From NCBI GenBank assembly GCA_002811645.1, contig PDIP01000001.1, positions 11,842-75,841 of the forward strand: 64,000 bases of DNA, written 5' to 3'. This document shows, in pieces, positions 28,418 to 38,710 of this stretch. Within the stretch, counting starts at the first letter, position 1, and every line of letters begins with the position of its first letter. Below the pieces are notes generated by a model, which saw only the letters and a program-made list of their open reading frames with translations, was not told the DNA's origin and searched no databases. Both the position numbers and the translations under genes were made by a program. Source of the stretch: Corallochytrium limacisporum. Its lineage: Eukaryota; Opisthokonta.

Positions 28418-31400
28418 ATGAGAATAAGAAAGGATAGCTCAAGCAGAGCTGCCAAGGAAGACGATGACGAGGTCCTCCGGGCGGCGGAGGCTGGTGAGGC
28501 CGGACCTCCAGAACCTCCGCAACCGACCCGTTCCAGCGTGGCAACAGCATATGGATCTTACAGAAATGACTTACAGCAGTACGCCCGGGAACAAACACGG
28601 AAAAAGAGACTCGATACCTTGCGGAGGGCGCAGTTGGATGGAGTTGAACACCACCACTCCTCAAGCAGCAGAGAACATTTGCAACGCATGAGAGATCGAT
28701 TCCGGGACACTTTCCGTATGGAGACGTTCCGCATGTCTTCAATTCCGGACTCAGGACGGCCTGCTGTCATTGAGGAAAATGACGAGGAGGACGAAGGGTT
28801 AAGCCTTGGCCGATACAACATGGCCCGATCAAAGCGGTGGGGATCAACTTCGCTGCAACCTGCACTGAACGGGAAAACGGATACGGAAGGATTGGGTGAG
28901 ATGCCAGCATTTGCTGCATACATTGCTAGCAATAATCCGGAGGTTAGAAAGGTAGAGAAGGAAGCAATGCCTTGGTACATACGTCTGAAGGAAAAATTAA
29001 GTGTCTTCCAGTTGAACCACCCGCTCAATATCTATTTCCTTCTGGTATTGCTTGGTATCATTTCCGCGGGTCTGGATGCCGGTATGGTTATTATTGCTTT
29101 TGAATTGCAGAGCCTGAAAGATGTTGTCTCCTATGCGCCGGACTTTTATGTGGCAAACTATTTGGTCTTCATCTTCTATACGATAATCGTGAGCTTTCCG
29201 GCATACCTGCTGGTCGAGTATGTGGCTCCCGATGCTGCAGGCAGTGGTATTCCTGAGTTGAAGACTATTATTGCTGGCATCACCACTATTAATAAGGAAG
29301 CCTTCTTCTCCATCAGAACGTTCTTTGTGAAGGTTTTTGGTCTCTTGGCCATTTTGGGATCAGGTCTCACCAGTGGTAAGGAAGGTCCTTTTGTGCACAC
29401 GTCTGCCATTGTTGCGCGCTTGCTTCTGGATAAGCTTGACTTCTTCGCACATTTGCGTGACGATCCTGAGATTGGACAGCAGGTTTACGCTGCCGCTGCC
29501 GCTGTCGGTGTCAGCAGCACCTTTGGTGCGCCCGTTGGTGGTGTGCTATTTAGTATCGAGGTAACTGCCGTATACTACATGGTGCAGAACTATTGGCGTG
29601 CCATCCTTACTGCGGCAGCTGGTGGTACATTCCTGTGGCTGTTCCGGCCTGGTGTATTCATTGACATTACGAATGGTATCGACCTGGACACGTACAGCTA
29701 CCATCGCTGGGAGTATCCACTGTTCATCATCATGGGCATCTTGGCTGGTTTCCTGGGTGCTCTGTTTGTGAAGACATTCTCATTTATTTTGGACAGCCGT
29801 CGATCCGAGAATCACATTCTCCGGTGGTTGATTGGTCCTGGACCCCGGTACAGTATTTTGGTGCCCTTTGTGACAGGTCTCATCTTCTTCCCCTTCGGAG
29901 AATTCCTCACCAAGCCGCTATCATCGGCTTTCGATGATTTGTTGACTCCCAACCCCTTAGATGACAGTTCCCTGACCAAAATTGATAACTGGGCCGAATT
30001 TAGTATATATGGCGGACTGGCCATCTTCTCTCTGATGCGTTTCGTGACATGTATCCTCACCATTACTATGAGGGTACCGGCTGGTCTCTTTTTGCCGGTA
30101 CTGTGCATTGGTGCATCAAGTGGTCGACTTCTCGGCGAGTTCTTTGCGGAAGTCTGCAAGATGGATGTGAGTCCCGCTGGCTATGCCCTGGTTGGTGCTG
30201 CTGCCTTTGGTGCAGGTGTTACTCGCACCGTTTCATCCGCTGTGATCATGCTGGAAATGACTGGTCAGATGGAGTTCCTCCTGCCTGCTCTGCTAGCCGC
30301 TGTTGTTGCTTCCGAGGTCGGCAACACCATGGACATTGGTATTTACGATATGATTATGCGCAAGCGTCGTCTGCCGTGGCTGATTGCACCGGATCCTCGC
30401 CTCGTGTATGGCGGCAAGTACTATGCCAGTGAGATCATGGTGAACCATACTGTCTTTATCCGTCGTTATCCGACCTTGGGAGAGATTGCTCGTCTTTTGC
30501 TTGATCCGAAGAAGAACCACGAGAACTATCCTGTGGTGTCGAGTGAGGAAGACATGTACCTTATTGGTGAGATCTCTCGTCAGAGCCTGGAAGAGAGTGT
30601 CAACAAGTTCCTGCGCATTGCTGTCAATGTGGACTTGAAGATCAGACCGGATGGTATCAGCCTTAGCCCAGATCACACCCTCACGGCTAACTCCAACAGC
30701 ATCACAGCGTACACCACCCGTTCAGGTTCTCGTGTGAAGATTGTGCACCCGGATCTCCGGGACCTCTTCAGAGTAGTGGGAGAGCACAGTGACGACAATC
30801 TACGCGGCAGTCCAGAATCTCCGCGAGCTCGGGGCCGCGCCTCGGATCCATTGGTGCGGCCCAGCGTAAATCTTCCCGACGACTTCTTCATGCAGCCCAT
30901 CAGCGAAGTGAGGGAGCCATCGTCGACGCAGAATGGCACGAAGGATAGCGCAGAAGAGGCTCAGGAAACAACAAAGGAGACCCCCGATGCACCTTCCAAC
31001 ACTCGGGGCAGTCGCGTGAACCGGTTTTCCGTGACCTACGCCTCTGATGAGGAAGTCAAGGAGGACAGCGGAAATTCCGTGTCCTCTGTATCCCGTAAGG
31101 GCCGCTTCACAGAGGTGACCGATGTTGCGGAGGATGAGGAGATCCGAGAAGCGGAGGAAGGCCACCACGTCTCTCCCGAAACTACAGAGAGCTCATCGCC
31201 GCGCCGCAAGCGTTCACTCCCGAAGCGCAAGAACTCTGATCGAGCCAAGTCACTTGATCGGGATGCCGTCCAGTCGGATGGTGATGCATCTCCTTGTTCT
31301 TCCGCAGACTGCAAGGAGAAAAAGAAAGGCCGCTTCAGTATCAAGCGGAAGGGCTCCAAGGATGACAAGAAGGCTATGTCAATGGTCAACGTTGCCAGCC

Positions 31401-32422
31401 AGGGCACTCTGAGCCACAGACGGGCTGAGTCCCATGCATCTGCGATACCAAAGTTCTCTTACACCGTTGAACCCTGCACTCCGCAGGGAACCTCTGGCGA
31501 CATCAACGAATTAACAGGTCCAGTGCGGTCCATGCCCCACCTCTCGGCCCTAGACGTAGACTCTGATGCCGATGAACCGAAAGAGCAGCCGATAGACGAG
31601 GACGATGAAGAGGACTACGACGACCTGGCGGCGTATGGCAGGAGCTTGCCTGCAAGGCCGAGACCTCATCGCGAACCCAGCCCGCACCGTCGGGTGGATT
31701 CGATGGATCTCGAACCTTTGGGTCCGTCCAAGGCCACCAAGCCGTCCACAACGACCGGACGATTCTACGTGTCTGGCCAGGACCCTGGCAGTTCGGACAA
31801 TCTGCGTAAACTGGCGGCCATGAACAGCGCCGCAGACCAGTATGGCACCTCCCAACTCCCAGTGCCCAGCCCCGACGGAGCCGGGCGCACCACTGTCACG
31901 AGCATCCCTGACGTGCCGCACTCGCCTTCTTGGAACGAGTCCAGCCTGGATGGCTCTTACATATGGACCGTCAACGCAAAGACCACGCGCCACCTCCAGG
32001 AGCGATTCATTCTGCCGCAGCTTATCGATAGCAAGAATGGCAAGAAGGAGGCCCACGATTTGGAAAGTTATGATCTGAGCAAGAAGAAGAACAAGAAGAA
32101 GAAAAAGAAGGCCATGAAGGCCACAATGAAGTTCACGTGGCGTGACCTGACTGAGGAGGACTGCAGCACCATGACTGAGACCGTCGACTTACTCCGTGTG
32201 GAGACGAGTGTTGTGGACCAGAGCCCGTACCGCTTACTCGATGTGACGCCCATCAGTGAGGTCCACACTTTCTTCACTATGATGCGTTGTGACCGTATTT
32301 ACATTTACACCAAACAAGGTCGTCTGAAAGGTCTGATCACACTCCAGGATCTCATTGACTTTATTGACACGGAGTCGTATATGGAATCTCGCAAACGCAC
32401 GGCGCGCAACAAGTTGGACTAG
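28418..32422 (+). CDS. CLC-type voltage-gated chloride channel with large inter-CBS insert
   Basis: A 1334-residue CLC family protein. Residues 1-190 are a charged cytosolic N terminus; the membrane core spans about 200-665. Selectivity and gate motifs are intact: GSGIPE at 275-280, GKEGP at 320-324 with gating Glu 322, and GLFLP at 556-560. At the internal proton-glutamate position the sequence is SIEV, with Val 382 as in channel-type CLC-1/2/K rather than Glu as in Cl-/H+ exchangers, so a passive chloride channel is predicted. CBS1 lies at about 670-735 and CBS2 at about 1268-1320. Between them are some 530 residues of acidic, Ser-rich, basic-patch low complexity, far longer than in animal CLCs, plus a Lys-rich run at about 1225-1235. 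Single exon; start is the first ATG. Confidence 0.93.
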   Translation: MRIRKDSSSRAAKEDDDEVLRAAEAGEAGPPEPPQPTRSSVATAYGSYRNDLQQYAREQTRKKRLDTLRRAQLDGVEHHHSSSSREHLQRMRDRFRDTFRMETFRMSSIPDSGRPAVIEENDEEDEGLSLGRYNMARSKRWGSTSLQPALNGKTDTEGLGEMPAFAAYIASNNPEVRKVEKEAMPWYIRLKEKLSVFQLNHPLNIYFLLVLLGIISAGLDAGMVIIAFELQSLKDVVSYAPDFYVANYLVFIFYTIIVSFPAYLLVEYVAPDAAGSGIPELKTIIAGITTINKEAFFSIRTFFVKVFGLLAILGSGLTSGKEGPFVHTSAIVARLLLDKLDFFAHLRDDPEIGQQVYAAAAAVGVSSTFGAPVGGVLFSIEVTAVYYMVQNYWRAILTAAAGGTFLWLFRPGVFIDITNGIDLDTYSYHRWEYPLFIIMGILAGFLGALFVKTFSFILDSRRSENHILRWLIGPGPRYSILVPFVTGLIFFPFGEFLTKPLSSAFDDLLTPNPLDDSSLTKIDNWAEFSIYGGLAIFSLMRFVTCILTITMRVPAGLFLPVLCIGASSGRLLGEFFAEVCKMDVSPAGYALVGAAAFGAGVTRTVSSAVIMLEMTGQMEFLLPALLAAVVASEVGNTMDIGIYDMIMRKRRLPWLIAPDPRLVYGGKYYASEIMVNHTVFIRRYPTLGEIARLLLDPKKNHENYPVVSSEEDMYLIGEISRQSLEESVNKFLRIAVNVDLKIRPDGISLSPDHTLTANSNSITAYTTRSGSRVKIVHPDLRDLFRVVGEHSDDNLRGSPESPRARGRASDPLVRPSVNLPDDFFMQPISEVREPSSTQNGTKDSAEEAQETTKETPDAPSNTRGSRVNRFSVTYASDEEVKEDSGNSVSSVSRKGRFTEVTDVAEDEEIREAEEGHHVSPETTESSSPRRKRSLPKRKNSDRAKSLDRDAVQSDGDASPCSSADCKEKKKGRFSIKRKGSKDDKKAMSMVNVASQGTLSHRRAESHASAIPKFSYTVEPCTPQGTSGDINELTGPVRSMPHLSALDVDSDADEPKEQPIDEDDEEDYDDLAAYGRSLPARPRPHREPSPHRRVDSMDLEPLGPSKATKPSTTTGRFYVSGQDPGSSDNLRKLAAMNSAADQYGTSQLPVPSPDGAGRTTVTSIPDVPHSPSWNESSLDGSYIWTVNAKTTRHLQERFILPQLIDSKNGKKEAHDLESYDLSKKKNKKKKKKAMKATMKFTWRDLTEEDCSTMTETVDLLRVETSVVDQSPYRLLDVTPISEVHTFFTMMRCDRIYIYTKQGRLKGLITLQDLIDFIDTESYMESRKRTARNKLD

Positions 32423-33626
32423 CAGTCTTCAAGCGTATCTGTATCATGTTTGTTCGTCATATGATATCGTCATATTGTGACCATCTGCTGTCACTGTATA
32501 AATGAATTTATAAAGAAATTTAAGACTAGCAAGAAAGACTGTTTAAAGCCAGCACCTGTGGACTCGAGCTTCAGAACCCCCCCTCGCCCCCAAGTTTGCG
32601 GGTGATGCGCAGACCTGCTCTCGCCAGAATCAATCAATATTTCCCGTCCCGTCCCCCCTTCTATTTTTCAATCTTTGCTCCGTCGGGCCCCTCCGGGCTT
32701 GGCCAGTGTTTTAGTTCTTCTGCCCCCGAGTACACACACATCAAAACAAGCGTATAATCTGTCTCTAAAACTGGAGAAACGAAAACAGGAGCCGGAAAAA
32801 GGATGAAGCGGGCGGCAGACCCCGTGAGCTCGTGGCCATTTCCACCGCCCTTGCCGTTCGCTCTCGATGGCGGGGATTTAATTCTCCCAAAGACATAGCC
32901 ACTCGACCCGGTGTGGTGATGACGTGCAGAGCACACTTGTAGTGTTGTCAGCCAACCGCGATCGAACCAAACTGACTCCGTTGCTCCAGCTGTTTGTTCT
33001 TTGGAAAGGGGGAGAGGGGGGGGGGGGGAATGCAATTACATTGGCGCCCGTTGAGGTGTTTTTTGCTTGTTTTCGATCGAGCAGCGGGGCGTAAGATGGG
33101 TCGGTCAAAACTACGTTTCTAGCCATCCGGTACTATCGTGCCCGAGGAAACAGGATTTCAGAGTTCATTCATAGGATATGACCGGTCATCGGAGCCTCGC
33201 AGCTGCGCAAAAAATAGACGACGTTTCCGTACCCACCTGGTCTTCACATTTGCGCCGGTGCTGATTGTATGTCTTGATGGATTGGGTTGGGGGATCGAAC
33301 AGAGAGCGAAGCACTGGAAAGCTCAATCGCAATCGTCTGCTCTGTGCTGGTAGCGGATGTAGGGATCGGTCGGTTGGTCGATCAGGAGCGTTTGTATTGG
33401 TGGTGGTGGCTTGGGACGAGCGTGGCGGAGAGGGCGGTCTGTACGCGCTATGGACACTTAGGTGCGGAGTATGGCATGATCAGCCTATGGGGAGTTCATT
33501 GTGTCCGATAAGCGTGCGAATTTGCTTGACCGCTGGACAGAGTGTGCGTCGCTGTAGTCTACACCCGAAGCGACCTAAGCTCCATTTCCGTATGAGCCTA
33601 ACACTTGTGAGGTACTTAATGTCACC
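32423..33626. other. Intergenic between CLC and aldo-keto reductase
   Basis: About 1.2 kb. It has AT-rich 3' flanking sequence of the CLC gene with poly(A)-signal-like strings near 32500-32515, an ATCAATATTT motif (32633-32642) followed by C-rich DNA, and a 13-base G run (33016-33028). No gene is supported. Confidence 0.5.
32633..32642 (+). promoter_or_regulatory. ATCAATATTT motif
   Basis: Fourth copy of the 10-mer, preceded by an overlapping ATCA repeat. Confidence 0.25.
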
Positions 33627-34787
33627 ATGGTGCTGTGGAAGCTTTTTCTGATCGCAATCCCGAAAGCACTGTCAAGATTACACAGCGGCAAAAGGACAAC
33701 CATCATGGCAGCAAAGAAGGCAGCAGGGGAGATGTTCCACCGTGCCCTGGGCAACAGTGGTCTCCAGGTATCCGTTCTGTCATACGGCAGTTGGGTCACC
33801 TTCCACTCCCAGATCGGCGTGGATTCCTCGTATGAGATCATGAAACGCTGCTACGAACTCGGTATCAACTTCTTTGACAATGCCGAAGTCTACTCGTCTG
33901 GTGAGGCGGAGAAGATCATGGGCGAATGCGTCAAGAAGGGAGTTGCCGACGGCGTCTGGGAGCGTGAGGACCTCGTCATCAGCACGAAACTCTTCTTTGG
34001 TGCTCGTGGCAAACGCGATACCGTGAACTCAAGGGGTCTAAGTCGCAAGAAGATCGTAGAGGGTACCCTGGGATCACTGAAACGTATGCAGCTGGACTAC
34101 GTCGATCTGATTTTCTGCCACCGTCCCGACCCACTGACTCCGATTGAGGAAACGGTACGTGCGTTCAATCACATCATCGACCGGGGTCTGGCCTTTTACT
34201 GGGGTACCAGCGAATGGAATGCCGAGCAGTTGACCGAAGCATACGAAATTGCTCATCGCCTGAACATGATCCCCCCCCTCATGGACCAATGCCAGTACAA
34301 TCTTTTCCACCGTGAGAAGATGGAACGGGACTTCATGCGGCTGTTTGCCAAGCACGGCATGGGCACCACGATCTGGAGCCCGCTTGCCAGTGGCATTCTC
34401 ACCTGCAAGTACTCAGGCGGTAAGGTCCCTGAAGGTACCCGCCTCAGCCTTGATAATTACTCATGGCTGAAGGATCGGATTCTGAATCAGCGTATGGGCG
34501 ACATTGAGAAAGCTGATGCTCTGAAGCCGATCGCCGAGAAAGTCGGCTGCAGTGTTGCACAGCTGTCCCTGGCGTGGTGCGTAAAGAACGAAAACGTTAG
34601 CACTGTCATTCTCGGTGCCACCTCGGTGAAACAATTGGAGGAGAATATGGAGTGTTTGAAGTACGTTGATCGCCTGACCCCAGAAATTTTGGCAGAGATT
34701 GAGGAAGTCGTGCAGACCAAACCGAAATGGGACGGAGTCATGGAACAGGTGGCAAGCATCCGCGGCGTTTCACTGTCCAAATTCTGA
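33627..34787 (+). CDS. Kv-beta/KAB-type aldo-keto reductase (AKR6-like)
   Basis: A 386-residue NADPH-dependent aldo-keto reductase related to potassium-channel beta subunits. The TIM barrel covers about 30-365. The catalytic tetrad is recognisable: Asp and Tyr in FFDNAEVYSSGEAE, Lys in VISTKLFF, and His in IFCHRPDPLTPIEETVRA. Animal Kv-beta has Asn at that last place, while plant and fungal forms have His as here, so this one should be catalytically competent. NADPH-binding segments TTIWSPLASGILTCKYSGG and VILGATSVKQLEEN are present. Two starts have good Kozak contexts: ATG 33627 adds a hydrophobic/basic 26-residue leader, while ATG 33705 (MAAKKAAGEM) gives the canonical N terminus. Whether it binds a channel cannot be judged. 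Confidence 0.9.
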   Translation: MVLWKLFLIAIPKALSRLHSGKRTTIMAAKKAAGEMFHRALGNSGLQVSVLSYGSWVTFHSQIGVDSSYEIMKRCYELGINFFDNAEVYSSGEAEKIMGECVKKGVADGVWEREDLVISTKLFFGARGKRDTVNSRGLSRKKIVEGTLGSLKRMQLDYVDLIFCHRPDPLTPIEETVRAFNHIIDRGLAFYWGTSEWNAEQLTEAYEIAHRLNMIPPLMDQCQYNLFHREKMERDFMRLFAKHGMGTTIWSPLASGILTCKYSGGKVPEGTRLSLDNYSWLKDRILNQRMGDIEKADALKPIAEKVGCSVAQLSLAWCVKNENVSTVILGATSVKQLEENMECLKYVDRLTPEILAEIEEVVQTKPKWDGVMEQVASIRGVSLSKF

Positions 34788-34959
34788 GAACGTTCAAAAC
34801 CAATATCAAAGCCATGACGGAAATACACAGGAATGTCTCGGTGATGTGATTTATATGGATTATATGCTTACGATATATGTGTGAGGACTGCAGGATGGGG
34901 TCCAGCTTGTGACGAATGACGACATTACATGAAAAGTAGATGTTGAGTGCGAGAAACGC

Positions 34960-36573
34960 TTACTTCTGAGGAGGTTTGGATTCATAAACTTCAACCTCCT
35001 TGGCCTTGTCAGACGTGTGCGTGGGCAGGAGATTGCTAGGGTCCTTAAGCATCTTGGCAAACACAAAGGCGAAGAAGGACAGAATTACAGAGGCAACCAT
35101 ACATGCCGCAAAGCTGTCTGTGCGTGCGTCAAAGTCAAAGTCGCCTTCGCCCTCCTCCCAGTAGGAATAGAGCACACCACCAAGTAAGGTGCCAATCAGG
35201 CGCCCCCCGGCATTTGACATATAGTAGAACCCGACGTTTTGGGCGACCTTGTCTTTGTCACTGAGGTGCACAACTAGGTAGGAGTGGATGCTAGAGTTGA
35301 TGGCAAAGATGAAACCGTAGAAAAGAAGGCCGGGCATGAGGATGGCTGCGTAGACGTCCACATTGTCGGTCTCCTGGTAGGCAATGATGTAGGCCACGGT
35401 GATAACCGCAATCGCAAAGGTCAGCCCTAGAGTGAAGGGCCACAGGTTGTGGGGATGCGGAGGGAAGATTTTCATGGGCTTCAGGACAATATTCTGAGTA
35501 TGGCTCTGCACCGCACCATATGCTATGGTCCAGCCACCCATAAATGCACCAACAGCCGGTGCGGCATAACCGATAATGTTCTTTGTGAAGATCGGAAAGG
35601 CGACCTCAAACCAGACGTCACGGGAACCAAACAACCACAATCGGCTCATGCACAGAATGTTGAACTCGCGTCCCTTATGGAAGACAGAGTACCAATCAAT
35701 TTTCTTCACAGCAGTGCGCCCCAGGTCCCAGCTGAGCATTAGAGCACCGGGTACAAGACAGACACAAATGCCAAGTAGGGTGGCCATGGCCTGACGGAAC
35801 GTAATGACGTAGACGATAAATGTACCGTAGAACATACCCACTCCCTTAGACTCATTCTTGAAGCCTGTTACATATGCAACACGCTTGTACAAAGTATCGT
35901 TGGCGTGGTCAGAAGTAACCAGTTTGCTCACTGACTTGCCGGCAAGTTTTACCATATCCTTGGCGACACCACTCAGTGCTTGAGTGGCACTAAGGTAGAT
36001 GATCTGTTTTGTTCGAGAGTCTAGGAATTCATTCCAACTCTCGGCTCCTCCTTCTACAGCCATAAGCATGCCTGCAGCAATGATTTGACCAAACAACCCG
36101 GTTAGCAGGGTTGACTTGAGACCGAGACGGCCACCAAAAATACCGCCAAAGAAGTTCGTAAAGACACCACAGATCTCGTAGACGCTAAACATTATAGCAA
36201 TCTGAAATGCAGAGAATCCGATGTCATTGGCCTCAATCAGGGTAGCCGTTCGAAGGGCGCCGTCCGTGAATGTGAAGCAAATGTAAGATATGCTGAGAAT
36301 GTAAAATCCCCGCATGCGTTCCTTCTCACTAGCATTCTGTGTCCCTGTTGCAGCTGAAACAACAGGAACATCAGCCTTTTCAGACTTATCTCCAAGTTCT
36401 TCTTTGCTGCCACTCCCTGAATCGCTACCTTCCACTGTTGTCACTGTTGTAACTGGACCAGTTGCGTCAGACTTCCGCTTCTTCAGAAGGTCCTCGGCGG
36501 TCTCCGCCCCTGGTTCAACCTCCTCCACTGCCGGAGTCGGCATTTCGACATTTTCCCGTTCGTTGTCGTCCAT
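34960..36573 (-). CDS. ArsJ-like major facilitator transporter
   Basis: A 537-residue polytopic transporter. The open frame extends to 36663 but only from a GTG; the first ATG is 36573. Residues 1-85 are disordered, acidic and Ser/Thr-rich. From residue 88 the sequence follows bacterial ArsJ, the MFS permease that exports 1-arseno-3-phosphoglycerate made by a partner GAPDH: FTDGALR at 102-108, then YEICGVFTNFFGG, the ATQALSGVAKDMVKLAGKS stretch, GFKNESKGVG, and LFGSRDVWFEVAFPIF. About eleven or twelve hydrophobic helices are visible. Homologues of this type are best known from bacteria, so a horizontal origin or a poorly described eukaryotic clade is likely. No GAPDH gene is adjacent; the neighbour is a convergent aldo-keto reductase. 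Family assignment is from recalled motifs. Confidence 0.75.
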   Translation of the reverse strand: MDDNERENVEMPTPAVEEVEPGAETAEDLLKKRKSDATGPVTTVTTVEGSDSGSGSKEELGDKSEKADVPVVSAATGTQNASEKERMRGFYILSISYICFTFTDGALRTATLIEANDIGFSAFQIAIMFSVYEICGVFTNFFGGIFGGRLGLKSTLLTGLFGQIIAAGMLMAVEGGAESWNEFLDSRTKQIIYLSATQALSGVAKDMVKLAGKSVSKLVTSDHANDTLYKRVAYVTGFKNESKGVGMFYGTFIVYVITFRQAMATLLGICVCLVPGALMLSWDLGRTAVKKIDWYSVFHKGREFNILCMSRLWLFGSRDVWFEVAFPIFTKNIIGYAAPAVGAFMGGWTIAYGAVQSHTQNIVLKPMKIFPPHPHNLWPFTLGLTFAIAVITVAYIIAYQETDNVDVYAAILMPGLLFYGFIFAINSSIHSYLVVHLSDKDKVAQNVGFYYMSNAGGRLIGTLLGGVLYSYWEEGEGDFDFDARTDSFAACMVASVILSFFAFVFAKMLKDPSNLLPTHTSDKAKEVEVYESKPPQK

Positions 36574-37864
36574 TACTATTACCAATTTCCTTCGATAGAT
36601 GTTTTCAAACACCAAGACCCAAATGTTCCGAACATATGCGAAGGAAATGTGCTTAAATACCACACGGCACGAGAAGATCTCATGGCGGGCTGTTGAACTA
36701 CCACACCATAGACCGACAGAAGATGCTGACAGTTAGGGGATTAAAAAGTCCGAACACCAAGCAAACCAGTATCACGCAATCAACAACACTCGAATGAGGA
36801 ATGCTTTGGACATCACATTGCAATTGGCGTGCACAAAACGAACGGAGATGCCGTGCCAAATGAACCAGTGAACCGGTCTGCGGGACCGGCCTCGGTATCG
36901 CGGATACACCTCTCCGCTACCTTCCACCCCTTGGGATAATAAATGGTCCCCGCTCACATCTGTTTCATTCGTCCATATAAAATACACCTCAATCGAAGTG
37001 TTCCATCCGCCGGCGCTCTCAGTCGCAGAGCGGTTTCATTTCATCGCGGATCGGACCATCAGAGGGAGGAGGAAAATTTTCACACATGTGTTGAGTGCTC
37101 GTGCGCCGTGCAGTGGAGGATTTGCTTGTATCAGATAGGTCCTTCGTGACACGCCTCCCCCCTGTGAATACTAAATATACTTAGTATCAATAGACCTTGG
37201 CGGCATATATGCGAAAGCACGTAGCAGGTTCCTCCTTTCCTAAGATGATTGTGGCTTTCCCCTTTCTCTCACTCACTCACTCTCTCCCCCTCTCCCCCCC
37301 CCCCTTCCGTCCCCGGAACGCACTGCCTATGCTGATATCCCTAGTTGGCGGGTCCCCCCCCCTTGCGGTGACCAAATTCAGCTCCGGACCACCGGTGGAA
37401 AAAAGACGGGTCACACCGAAACCTCCCCATCTTAAGAATAACGTAAGTGACAAGCGTAGAATCCCTCAATATCCTCCACTCTTCTCTGTAAACGTCCCGT
37501 TTTTTATTCATCATTTATTTGTGACCGAAACCCCCTGACACATTGTACCAGCCAGCCACAGAGTGTGAGGGAATAGATCAGACCCAGGAGAGTGGCAGTT
37601 GCGCGCCAGTGTCCCATAGAATCCGTGATCGCGGAGTCGTATATGGAGAGGCCGGCATTAATACATCCCTCTGCAACGAGAACCGAGGGATTCATGAAGA
37701 TTGACATTTGCTGCGCAGACCTCTGCCATGGGGTAAAAATACAGCGAGCTGACTATACATAAATGAAATTGATATATCATTTGGGCCCATGAAGCCATGT
37801 CCAACAGTTCACAGGAACCCCGTCTGTGTAGAGAAGAATGCCCCCACATGGTTATTCCCCCCCC

Positions 37865-37940
37865 NNNNNNNNNNNNNNNNNNNNNNNNNNNNNNNNNNNN
37901 NNNNNNNNNNNNNNNNNNNNNNNNNNNNNNNNNNNNNNNN
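37865..37940. other. Assembly gap (76 N)
   Basis: Bounded on both sides by poly(C), so it probably represents one long C tract. Confidence 0.98.
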
Positions 37941-38682
37941 CCCCCCCCTCTCCCTTAGTAGCACACCCCGAACAGAACACACTCTTTGGTTTTGGCTGAC
38001 CCTGACACAAAATTGGACAGCAAATTCTTCCGCGCACCACAAAATTTTGAGCAAACCTACACATTCTGGTCCCACTAGCTCCATAATTGCGGTCCAAAAA
38101 CCAACCAGTCTGTCCCTCCCCCCTCCCTTCCCCCAGAAGGCCGCCTTCCCGTCAAATCCCCCCTTTCCTTCGTCAAAACAGATGAATGAGCACTAGAGAT
38201 CTCTGTGATCCTTCCAAATCCACTCTCTACTTTGCTTCGATCCCCCATTACTGGGATTTTCCTCTCTTGTTCGTTCCGCAGTACAAATCCTAGGGGAGAT
38301 TTGAGGTGTACTCTGTGCCAGCCTGCCCACACTGGGGACAGACCTTGCGTGGTCGATTCGCACAAGCTGTGGGCACCGAGGAACGCCCCCAAACGGGAGA
38401 AGAAGCACTTTTCCTCCGGGCTTCTCCCACTATAGTCAATGAATGGGGAAATTACCCGGAGTGTGAAGGAAGAAGGGTGCGGTGAAACATCGCTTCGGTT
38501 GCGCCTCACATGCAAGTCGGTTTCTTCCCCTGTGTACTTTTCGCTTACGCGTAAGCGCGGGCCAGGGTCGGGGGCCGAGGCGGACGAGAGCGGGCGCGAA
38601 GCACACGGCCCCGTAGCGGGGCAGGGGAAAAAGAAAAGGGGAGAGTGGGAGACGGGAGGAGCGTCATGACTTTGAGAATGCG

Positions 38683-38710
38683 AAGCCCCGGGGGTTGGAG
38701 CCCGGGGCTT
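38683..38710. repeat. Perfect GC-rich inverted repeat (hairpin)
   Basis: AAGCCCCGGG pairs perfectly with CCCGGGGCTT across an eight-base loop (GGTTGGAG). It could be a terminator-like or RNA structure, or a chance GC palindrome. An 18-base palindrome CCTGATTTTGAAATCAGG follows at 38853-38870. Confidence 0.5.
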
